Part shown: one piece after another, positions 26,001 through 38,000 of the stretch
How positions within the stretch are numbered: the stretch's first letter is position 1
Layout: each line of letters opens with the position of its first letter
Source of the DNA: Symsagittifera roscoffensis
Lineage: Eukaryota; Xenacoelomorpha; Acoela; Convolutidae
Direction of reading: 5' to 3'
NCBI RefSeq assembly: GCF_963678635.1
Contig: NC_087067.1
Span: 14,213,018 to 14,277,017 of the forward strand
DNA: 64,000 nt
The notes under the pieces: model-generated
Seen by the model: the letters and a program-made list of their open reading frames with translations, nothing else
Databases searched by the model: none
Told to the model about the DNA's origin: nothing
Position numbers and translations under genes: made by a program

Positions 26001-29000
26001 ACTACTGGTTGCTATTACAGTATAGTCTTGATATTGCAGTGCTTTTTCGAACCTGTTTTTGATTTTTTCTTGAAAACTTAGATTACCACTGATTGTTAGT
26101 TTGTTTTTTATTTAAGCAAGTTTTTTTTAATTGTTCAAAGTTTTTTTTTGGTTTGTTCCTTTAATTTTTCAAAATTGTTTATAATGTTAATTCGGCGTAT
26201 AGGTTTTTTTTAAAACTATCATATCGTCTCATTCGCCTTATATCGTGTCTTTTGTAGGGTTTAATTAGAGTTTAAGGCGCTGGCAAATTTTCGCTGTTTG
26301 AAGAAGCACAAAATTCAATTATTCAAGTGTTTTCAACTCTCTTGTTTTTGCTTTGGAAGAAGCTTCAGCTATCGAATGCTCAAAAGTTAAAAACTAAATC
26401 GGAAAAAAATGAAAAATTTTGAAATTTTTTTTTGTTATTAGGTGTCAATGAAAGTAGTAAGTTAAAGGCACTTATCTAATTATTGATTATTTTCAGGAAT
26501 GAGTCCTTTTCAATTTTGTGACTTTTGGCAGTTTGACTTCCGATTTTTTATTAAGTTCAATTCAAATTCATTTACTAAAAAAAGGAAGGCAAATTACGCT
26601 CGCCAATTACGGAAGCGGAGAATGCACTATAATGCGAATGTTTTTAAGGTTCGAAAGTGGAATTTTTGTATAAGAGTTTCCTATGGAATAAAAAATTAAC
26701 ATACTGATACAGTTTTCTCTAATTGCGCTCGTTTTATGAAAAAAGAGTAGGCCGGAAAAGATTCTCGAAATTGTTATTGACTGTTGTTAATAATATAGTT
26801 TTGTAGTTTTCATTTAATATTATGTTTTTCTGAGAAAGCGTGTTTTTTTTGGGTTTGGAAAACCTTTATTAGAACTATCTATTTTCATAATCAACAATGT
26901 TGTAACACCTTTGTCTATTTGCATAGTTACATTAGTTTTTTAATTTAACATCGTCGATTTCTATTTCTTCTACCCTCTCTATCACATCTAGTTCTCTTCT
27001 ATCACTTCTTCTATCACTTCTTCTATCACATCTAGTTCTCGAATTTAACAGTCAAGTAAAGGTTTTTGAAAGTACTGAATAATCAAGCTAAAAGTCATTA
27101 CTATGACAAATGTGCCGGACATTAGGAATCTTAAGTTGCATTTGGTTAAAACTATTTAAAAAAATCTTAATTCAAAATATATGCTTAGTTTGAAATGCAC
27201 TGTTCAAAAATGTTCAAATAGCACTGTTCAAAAATTTCTGTGGTGCTTGTTCAGCAACCGACCTTTCTTGTTAGCTTGAAAAATAGTCGTATGTTTTAAT
27301 GGATTTCGAAATTTGTTCTATTGGTGAACGTTTTCAGTTATAACGCAGAGCTTGATAAAAGCTGATTTTATTTACAGTACTCCTTGAAAACAATTAATTA
27401 TGACTATTGAGCAGTATGGTTCTATCTTTATTGATTAAAATAATTTACGAAAGTTTTACATAGAATTCATGCGACAAATTAAAAATGACATGTATCTCGA
27501 GAAGTCACCTTGAAAACATGATTTTATACGCGATTATTCAGTTTTAATTTTCAATGCGCTTAATGGAATCCCGAACTTAATTCCGTTTTGCTACAATTTT
27601 ATGAAAAAAGTATTATGAAAAAACCAAGTGCGGGTTTAGGGGGGCTAAATTGAATGATTAAATTTCGTTTTTTTTTATGTATATATTTTTAAAAAGCCCG
27701 ATTGAACAAATAAAATGTAGAAAATTCGCATCCCTACATCAGGCCTTCTTATCGTTTTTCTAATTGTTTTTTTTTCTATTTTAGAACCTCAGTCTAGAAC
27801 CAAAAATTAAAACCCCACTCAGGAAGAATGAAATATAGTTGAACATGTTTTTTTTAAAAATTTTGTACACTTTGTAGAAGAACGCAGATTTCTGGCACCG
27901 GATGTTGGGAGACAGTGGTCCCTGTCTGGCAGAGATTCCCAAGTACGCACAGCCCTGTGAAGCCCCTGCATATCAAGCAAACAGGAACAAATTTCACCTA
28001 TTCAAGAGCAAATTGGTCGAGAGCATCAGTCGGCAGAAGAAAACACTGCACGAAGCGGTAAGTCAAATGGCAGTATTACAGGGTGGCTATTGTATCAGTG
28101 CGTTTAGTGCCAAACAACCACTATCAGCGCCAAAAAATTTCCACCCCATTGTTTAAGAGTCGATGAACGTAGTTCAGACTCTTATTTAGGTCGTGATTAT
28201 TTTTTTTCAGGAAGTCTTAAAATTTGATCACGCTCAATTTTGATTTTTCGCGGTTTGACTTATGATTTCTTATTCAGTTCACATTCTTTCTTTTTTTTAG
28301 AAGGAAGGCAAACTCCACTATCGATCAGCGAAAGTTAAAATGTTACGGAAAACGACATCGACTTATAGTTTCAAAAATGGAATTTAATTTCCAAATTTTC
28401 CCGCGAAATAAAAATTTTACCTTTTGATCCAGTTTTCTCAAAAGGATTTAGTTTTATCAAAAATTACAATCATAACTTCTTCTAGAAATTCAAAGAGTTT
28501 ATAGGCCATCTATTTATTTCTTGGAACTTCGGAAGTTGCGATTTATTCAAAAAAACAAGTCAGTATTAAGTATTTTTTTCTGTTTACTTGCGTTCATTGA
28601 CTCTTTTCCAACTGTCTGTTGGCTGTGTTCATCAAAAATTAAAGCAGGTTTACACAGTGATGTTTTTTCAGTATAAAATGTGCTCTGAGAAAAATCCGGG
28701 GAACGCTTCAGTTGTTTTGCTGCAAAGTTATGAGATGATGTATTTTCGAAATATTACCTGTTTTTGCACGATCGTAGCGAAGCTAGTGTTGCTGCCTTTA
28801 GCTTTTAGTTTGTAACCAAAAAAAAAGTTGCATATAGTTCTTAAACAGGGGCACAACAGCGGTTCGCCGTGATGAGCTGTACAGCTCTTGTGTTGGTCCT
28901 TTCCCCCGTGGATAAATGGTCTTAATTTACTAATTCCAATATGTTTCATGCAAAGTTTAAATTGTTGTGCATTTTACAGCTCCTAAATCGTTGCCGCTTT

Positions 29001-32000
29001 CTCGCTCGTGTTGCGAAGTTGCAACTTTGCCTCTGTGTGAATTGGGCTGTTAGTTATGTCACATGGAAAAAATGTTTTTTTTTCTTAATTATCAGTACCT
29101 GAATTTATTTTGGTCATGCGAAATTCAGTGTCGCCAGTGCCAGCAATTTTTGACACTGTCCGTGGCCACACTCTATAACAAACACCTAACATTGTAAATC
29201 CACTCGTGTGCTAAATTATGCTTATTAGTGTAGGAAAAGGAAAAGGAGCCGAAACCAAATACCATGCTCGACCTTAATTGGGTATAGTTGGTTGAAATAA
29301 GGTTGATGTTTTGTCTAGGATCAGAACTGGGCTGAGCAATATGACAGCAGTTACACGCAATGGAGCAGCAAAGTTCAATCTCAGAAAAACAGCGCCAAGA
29401 GAAGGTGATTTTCCTTTAAATACTCCCCAGCGTTTCAATATCCCTTCCCCCCTCCCATTTAATCGAACTGTCAAAAGGGGATTTTGAGAAAATCTAATTT
29501 AACGCAAGCACCTCCTTAAACTAAATTTACCGTCATTCATTTGCAATCTAATATTAGATCGATTCGGGTATATTTTCAAGTTGACATGTTTGACACGTGC
29601 TAGGTCGCAATGCAACTGCAAATATTAAATTGCAATGACCAAATATCAAATAAGTAGATAGAGTATGTTTGTTCCGCTGAATTTGTCGAATATTTGGTTC
29701 AATGCTACCATAGTTTGTTTGCTGCAAAAGTTGTTAGTTTAATAATTTTTAATACTATTTGGGTAAACATCGCTGAATTATATTTGGCAACTTTGTGTTG
29801 ATATTTGTTGGTAAATAGATGTTTTTGTATGCGAAGTACAATAACTGTTTGGTAGTGTTTGTGACGGCTTTGTTGTTGTTTGTTTTAGAGCGAAGGACGC
29901 TAAGAACCGCGAATTCTTCGAGAAGATTTTTCCAGACCTGAAAAAGCGACGGGAACAGGACGAACGAATTGCACGGTTAGTTTTATCATAAAGACTTATC
30001 ATATGTTTGCTCTACTTTCAGCTAAAAAAGCTTTACTATTTTATCCCATGAGTTGTACAAGCCGAGCAACTAAAGAATTTTGAACGAACCAGGAAAACAG
30101 ACTATTTCGGAATCTTGTAAAAACAAAATTGGCTGGCTGCTTAGTAATTTCTTCTTTCGAGAATTTCTATTTAGCCGTCCGAAATCTTCAGTTTGTTTTC
30201 AAGTGTCAATGAACAAAATGAAGACCTTTGTTCGGGCCGATTGATTGTTTGCTCGTTTTTTTTTCAGGAAAAAAGTTTAAAACGTGCTTACGCTCAAATG
30301 TATTTTTTCGAAGTTTGATTTTTGATTTTTTATTAAAAGTTCAATTCAAATTTATTTGCTAAAAAAGGTAAACTTTGCCCTCAAATAAAAAAGTGCGCAT
30401 GACGCTAAAAACGCTGCATGAGTTTTAGTTTCAAAAATTGATTTCACTTTTCATGAAATATAAAATTTACCGATTGATACAGTTTTTTTCCCAAATTCTG
30501 CGAGGTGATCAGAAACTGCTTGTAGTTTAACGAGCTTTAAAGCCATATTTTTCCGACTTTTAAAGAAAGGATAGATATTTGTGTTCAATGTGCTTTTTAA
30601 GCGTCGACGAATGTAGTGAAGAGTTTTATATAGGTCTTGGTTATTTTTTTGTTTTTTTTTTCAGAAATTTTTTTAAAATGTTCTAATACCTACCGATGTG
30701 CATTCATACATATTAATGCATACACAAATGCACTTAAGTAATTATGGACACTTTTGGAGTTTAGTTTAAATTTGTCTAGAGAAAGTTAAATAAATTGCAC
30801 TCTCCAAATACGAACGGGGAAATGGCGCGAAAAAAGTGAACGACCTCTTGTTTCGAAAGTGAAATTTAATTTTTAGATTTTTCAGCGCAATATGAACTTA
30901 ATCTATTGATCCAGTTTTCTCAAATTGAGTTAGTTTTTTAAGAGTCATGAACGTATTGAATACTCCTGCATTTTTTTTCAGGAAAATTTCTTAAAATTTG
31001 TCACGCTCAAGTTTGATTTTTCGCTGATTGACTTTTAGTTTCTATTTCAGTTCAGTTCATATATTTTGTTAAAAGGAGGGCAAGCTCCACCGTCGAACAG
31101 CGAAGGTGTAAAATCCACCAAAAACGTGAACGAGTTTTAGTTTTGAAAATTGAATTTAACTTTCAGATTTTCCAGCGAAATAAAATTTTACCTATTGATC
31201 CAGTTTTCTCAAGCTGGTTTAGTTTTATCAAAAGTTTTCAATCATAAGTTATTCTAGAAATTCAATTGAGATTTGTTTAAGTTGAAATATAAGACGGAAG
31301 TTGAGGTTTATTAAAAAAAACATTAATGTTTTCTGTTTACTTTCGTTCAATTACTCTTTTCCAACTATATGTTGGCTATGTTTTGTCGAACGTTTTTTTG
31401 TACCGTCTGAAAATAAATGGCATCCGGAAATCAGATTTTTAGCCAGATGTAGACTCGAGACAATGAACGCGAATTTTAAATCGCACTGTGAACGCCTAAG
31501 CAGCGCTTTAAACCGGCGCAGAAGTTGTTCCATATTGAATGAAGGCGAGCTATGTGGATTTTTTTAATACGCGGCTGGACGCTTTTGCATCACTTTGTGG
31601 GGCTAATTTTTGATAGAAAATATCTGAAAAAAAACAACTTTTTTTTCATTGAACTTTCATCAGTTTTTAAATTCTTTGAATGGATTTTTCCGAAAACTAT
31701 TCCAAATAAGTCTGGTATGGAAGTCTGGTTTTCTGTGAATATTCTTTAAAAAATAAAAAAAATCCATCCTTTTTTTTTAACTTTTCTTGAGTTCATCGAC
31801 AATTTTTTTGTGTTTATTGGCTATGTGTTGATGGAAGTGACTTCTCACTTATTTAGCTCGTGTGGTTTTTGATTGCTTTAATCAAGAAAAGTCTGTAAAA
31901 TGTTCAAGCTCAAACGCATGTTTTGGCCTTTTCAAATTCACTTCATTTTCTTTGAAAAGACGGAAAGCATTTCATGCTCTCTCGAAACGAAAGTGCAAAT

Positions 32001-35000
32001 AGTCTTAAAATTGTGCTGGGATTTGAGTTTTGAGAATTGCTAGCGGAGTAAAAAAATAAAACACTGAAGAATTTTTTGGAAACTTATTTTTATTTTTTTG
32101 TAGTTTTTTTCTTTGCAAGTTGCAGCTGTTAAGTTTAATGGCTGCTTGCATTCTCGAACTTGTGTTAGCTTGCCTGTTGTTCTGTTACCCTTGATGATAT
32201 ATGAAAACCAGCCGAAAAAAATGCTGGTTACGCAATAATTATGTAACACTTGCGCAAAAATTACCTAAAGTAAAGCAAATTTCAACTCAAATGACGTAAC
32301 GTTGGGCTAGTTTATAAACTCCGCGGTGGTATATAAACCAGCCAGTATAAACCAGCCGAATTATCAACCAGCCGAAAATACATAAGTGTTATATAGTAGT
32401 TGTGTAGCAATTATGTAACAGTTACGAAAGTTATGCAAATTTCATTCATATGATGTAACTTTTCGGCTGGATTATATACTCTGCGCATTTTCGGTAGGTT
32501 TATACTTCGACTGATTTTTTCACACTCATTTTGCGTGGTTTACATTCTAGTTTTTCCTTGTTCACCTTTGATGTGTTTAGGATGGGCACTCGAGGTAGTG
32601 GAAAAAGCGAGTTCGAGATAGAAGAAATAGCTTCCAGTCTCCGCCAACAGGAGTTGAGTGAATCCGAAATGCACCGCAACGCAGTCGTTCCTCCCCTCTG
32701 TGTGAACAGATTAGGCACCAATCGAAGTCGGCTGCTGTTCAAGTACTTGGATTGCAACCGCTTCGTGGAGGACCCTTTGTCGTTGCACAAACACACCCAA
32801 AACATATCTTCCTGGAGTCCCCAGCAGCAAAAGCTTTTCAGAGACAAGTAAAAAAAAATTTCTAACTAGCTTCATTCTTTTTTTTTCAATTTTTTTTTGA
32901 AATTTGTATTTTTGATTGTAGTTGGGTTCCTCGCACGAAATGAAATTTTATGATAAATATCAGTTACAATAAAATTATGTTCAAGTTTGGTTGATGTTTT
33001 GACATTTTGAAAACGACATGCGGATTAAATAGACTTTCACACCCGCACCTGCAATTTAATTCAAATCACATAAAAACTTGTTTGGATTCAGTTCAAGTAG
33101 CCTTAATCAACACGCAAACGAAAGCGAAGTGTAACACATGTCGGAAGTCTAATGAAGTTGACCTTCTTCTGATTGGCAGTTTTCATTCAGTTAATATTTC
33201 TTTAATTCTACAACTTGCAGATCACTTTTATTTAATTATGATGGTTAATAATAACTTTTTAATTGTACATACTGTTTTGACATTTGAGATGGCCAACATC
33301 AAATAAGCCCTGTTTGCGGTTTAACTTTTAGATTATTGACGTAACTTAAGCTTATGATCGCAACGATGGAATAGTTAAACATACAATCTGCATCAGTTTG
33401 GTATATTTCAGGTATCTCGTCCACCCAAAGAACTTCGCGGCTATTTCCAATTCTGTCGGAAAGGTAAGACTGATCAAATCAATTTTCTTTATTCTTGCTT
33501 CTACGATATAATCTTATTTCGGAAACAGGTGACGTATTTATGCAGGCATAAATGCAATCTTTTGTGTGATATTTCATATTTTTTTAAATTTAATTTCTTC
33601 CTAGATTTAGAATTTTGTATTACTCACCTAGTCGTTTTTTTATTATTGGTTTCCTTTTAGCCCATCGAAGAATGTGTAAAGTTCTACTATCTGAAAAAAC
33701 CGACCGAGAATTACAAGAAACAGCTTCGCAGCAACTCCATCAAAAGAAAGCGAGATCCGAAAATTAAAAGCAAAACAGGCTCTCAGGTTTGTTAGATATG
33801 ATTGTTCTGGAGTGCGGTATGTATTTAGACAACTGCGTATTCATACTAGTCAGTAAGCAGACAAATACTATTTTAGCCTATCAGAATCGAGATGAGCAAG
33901 CAATTTTACGAAAAAAAATATTATCCATTTATTTTTCTTTGTCTCGATTCTGATTGGTTAATATTGCATTTTTCTGCTTACTGGCGAGTATAAATACGCT
34001 GTTATCTTAATACTACTACGTAACCGATTCTTCTTTACGTTTTCGGAATTTTTGAACATAACTTATCAAAAAATATGAAACCTGTGTTCTGAAATTAAAA
34101 ATTGGAAATTAGTTGGAAAGGAATTTTTGTTTTATTTCAGTAGAATTGACAATTAATTAATTCTCTTTTAAGTGCCAATGAACGAAGAGCTTCAAGATGT
34201 TATATTTTGAGACACGATTTTTTCAAAATCATTTAAATCTTATGTGTCCTTTTTTATTGATATTTTTTCAATGTCTGATGGCTATATTTATCTGAGATGT
34301 TTTTAGTTTGCACCTCAATCCTCTGAGACCGCGAGGTCCATATCACCCATTTTCGCCTCCGCCTCATCCCACTCCTCCGCAACTGCACCACCCTCAACGA
34401 CAACATCAACTTCGGATCTTTCCACCAGTGCTACTGCTACTACATCGTCTCCCGCAGTCGCCGCGGTTGCCGCCGCTGACGATTCCAAGACCCTCCCGGG
34501 TAAAGCGTCCTCCTCGACAAATTCAGAGGACTCAAGCTCAACGTTTGCTGCCGATGTCAAAAGCAGCACACAAGGCACAACTACTTGTTATAGTACTGAT
34601 AGTTCCGCCGCAACTTCAAAAACAGCGATACTAGCTACGAATGATTCAACGAGCAACGTCGAAATCACTGCCACGTCTAGTTATAGTAGCTCACTTGCAA
34701 AAGCTCAAATCATGAGCGAAATTGATTCGAAAACCTTGCCGTCAGTTGAATCCGGCAAGACCTCTACTCAATTGAATATAGTATCGGAGCCCAAGGTACA
34801 TGCAAATGATAAGGAAAATCAGCAACAAATGTCAGCATCTAATCCGCTGCTCCAAAACATGACTTGGTCCTCGGGTGGAATTGGTGGTTCGCGTGAAGAT
34901 GTTTTCACACGAGTCGTGAATTACGCACAAATGGATCTGGCACGGAACTCGATCGGGTTCACATCTGTGGGGACGAGTAATCAAAGCAGCACGAGCACCC

Positions 35001-38000
35001 ATAGTTACTCATTGGCCAGTGCAAAGCAAGAGGAAGCGAATTCGAGTAGTTTCTTCTCGCAGCACATGTCGACAGGTGTGGCGGGTCCAATTGAACAACT
35101 TTCAAGAGCAGGTGAGATCTTTGGTCCAATGATACTAAGTTATACCACACGTTTAAAATCTTAGACTACAGCACGGATTTAAATTACCAGGACAGAATGA
35201 ACCAGGCTCGAAAATTTTAAATTGGGTTAGTTAAGACAAAAAGTGAAGAGAACAAAATTTGCTTAGAATTTCACCAGAAATATTATGATGCAATTTGTTT
35301 TGCGAAATTCGGGGCTAAAATTTTCCCCCAAAAATGGGGTCATTTTGGCTTTTTTTAATCAATCAAAATTTACACTAAATCTAATTAGTCAACTGATAAT
35401 CAAGCTATATCAAAGTGAGCTTCTTATACAGCCCAACAAAGTTTTAGAAAAGTATGACATCCAAAAATCTTTATAAATGAATACATTTTTGTTTGATAAA
35501 CAAAAAGTGTCACTTTTTACTACATAAAATTCCAATTCTTTGCTTGAAAACAAAATTAAACGTTTTTAATACGTTGCTTAATTTTAAACGATGCTCATCA
35601 ATTGACCCATTAGATTAAGCTTAATTTTTGATTGAACTAAAAGAAGCCAAAAAGATCCATATTTGGGGCAAAATTTTGGCCCCGAATCTTGCGAACACAA
35701 TTGCACCATAATGATTCTGGTGAAATTCGAAGCAACTTTGGTTCTCAACATTTTTTCCTACTAATGTCAACCCAATTTGAGAAAAACCCATTTTAAAATG
35801 TCAAGTTTTGTTCATTTTGTGCGGATCATTTAAATCAGCACTGTATTCTCTCATCGATGCATTGATATGTCAGATTGAAACTGCAATAGTCTTGTCTCAA
35901 ACTCCAAAATGGAGTTCCGAAAAGGGTTTTGGTGCCGGCAAAAAGGCTTAAATATTGTTTGGCACAACTCAGTTTTCAATCAGCTGCAATTTAGTTCAAT
36001 CTCGTTCAATTTAGTTCAAGCTCGTGCCCCATCTCATCCAGTATTTCAAATGTATAGCTTTTTCTCTACCAGTTATTAAGAGTCGATGAACGTGATAAAA
36101 ATTTTATATAGATCATGATGATTTTTTCAGGATAATTCTTGAAATTTGTTCAGGTCGAGTTTGATTGCGGTTTTCGATTCGAAAGGAAGGCAAACTCCAC
36201 TATCGAACAACAAAAGTGTAAAGGTCATGAAAACGGATTCGATTTTTAGTTTCGAAAATGGATTTTAATTTCGAGTTTCCTGCGGAATGAAAAATTTACC
36301 TATTGATCCAGTTTTCTCAAATTGGATTGAATTTATCAAAAAACTTGTCAACAAAGAATTTAAGGCCATCTATTTTGTTTTGTTGAAATTTGAAAGTTGA
36401 GATTATTTCAAAAAACAAGTCAGTGTTTTTTTACTTGCGTAACTTGACTCTTACGCAACGTATTTACTTGCGTTCATTGACTCTTTTTAAACTTTCTGTT
36501 GGCTATGTTAGAGTGTATCTTAGCAAAGTAGAACACTTTAATTAAGTCGTGTTTTTCGGGAAAGTTTTAAAAAGTTGTTCTGGCTCTTTGATTTTTTAAC
36601 GATTTGAATTCCGATTTCTTTTCAAGTTCATTGCAAATTTATGTACTCAATGGAAGGAAAACTACGCTCTTCAAGACCGGAAGCTTACATAAAGCGAATG
36701 GATTTAAGTTTCAAAAGTGAATTTCAATTTTTAAATGTCAAAAAAACGCAGTGAAGACTTGCTTTTATAATTCGTGTTGATTTTTTCTCTTTTGTTAACG
36801 AGAAATTCTTAAATTTGATCACTCTCAAATTCAATTTGATCACGCTGTTTGATCTTTGATTTCTTGTTAAATTCAATTGCTAAAAGGAAAGAAATATACC
36901 CGCTCGAATTACGAAAACGCAAAGAACTCACAAAACAACGCGAAAGGCCTTGTTTTAAATGAATAATGAAAAATGTTTTTGAAATTTGAGGAGCTCTGGA
37001 GTGATAAGTTTTAATTTGACTCGATGGTTAAAGTTGAAGAAATATACGCTGTGTTCCTCGATATCTTTAACTATTGACAGCTGTCTGCTATCTGTATTCA
37101 AAACAACGAATTTGAAAAGATACTAAGTTTTAAAAAAAACTGAGGTTAGCGGTGATGCAACTCGTTCAAATTCTTTTTCTTATTAAATTTGAAACAAAGT
37201 TATCAGTTTTTCAACCTTTTAAAGCTTTGATAATTGCAATTCAGACCAAAGATATATAACAAAATGAGTGATATGATGTTTGTTGCGCAGTTTTGACTAC
37301 GCCAATGAGAGTTCATATAGGGTGTCATTTTAAAGACTTGTGTGTGGTGGTTTGGATTGCAAAATGATTATTATAATTTGTTTTATTGTTGAGTAAAAAC
37401 GGCGTGAATGAAGTTGGTTTTCAGCGGGAGATGCATAAAATTACTTGCTCTCAGAATTCACCTCACGGTGATGTTGCATGGTTTTTACCATATTTTGCCA
37501 AAAAGTCGAAAAGTATTTGAAATTTTTTTTGAAAAATTGAAAATTAATAAAAACTTTTTAGGCTTTTTGCTACCTGTGCTTTTCTACCAACTTTTTTAAA
37601 CTTATGAAGTTATTTTTTGTCTTGATCCTTTTTACTTTTTTCTTTTAGTCGTGTATTAATGTTTAATAGTCGAATAACGTAGTTCAGACTCATAAGGATC
37701 GCGATGGTTTTTTTCGCAGAAAAAGTATTGAAAATTGTACAGGCTCAAATTTACTTTTTCGCTGTTTGATTTTAGATTTTTTAGGCTCAATTCATTTCCG
37801 TTACTAAAAGGAAGGCAAGCTCCACTATCGTGATTGACTTCTAGTTTTGAACGTGGAGTTCAATTTTCAGATTTGAGCATAAATTTCAAGCATAAATTTT
37901 GTCTAGTATTTCAGAGAGCTTTAAAGACATCTTTTTTTCTTTGAAATTCGGAAATTGAGATTTTTTCTTAAAGCAAGTCGTTATTTTTTTTCTGTTCACT

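Larger units (their letters stand above)
20492..27877. other. NCoR intron 2 (about 7.4 kb)
   Basis: AT-rich with no exon recognised. It holds many pieces of family A repeat (20679-21000, 21685-22050, 22140-22400, 24225-24600, 24715-24925, 26510-26720) and a CT-rich simple repeat at 26960-27040. It also contains unannotated single-copy-looking sequence such as 22400-24000, where several short antisense open frames carry no recognisable domain. Confidence 0.8.
29976..32580. other. NCoR intron 5
   Basis: About 2.6 kb, largely family A repeat copies in series (about 30204-30545, 30603-30935, 30940-31382). It also has two small inverted-repeat elements (32208-32312, 32368-32470). Confidence 0.85.
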
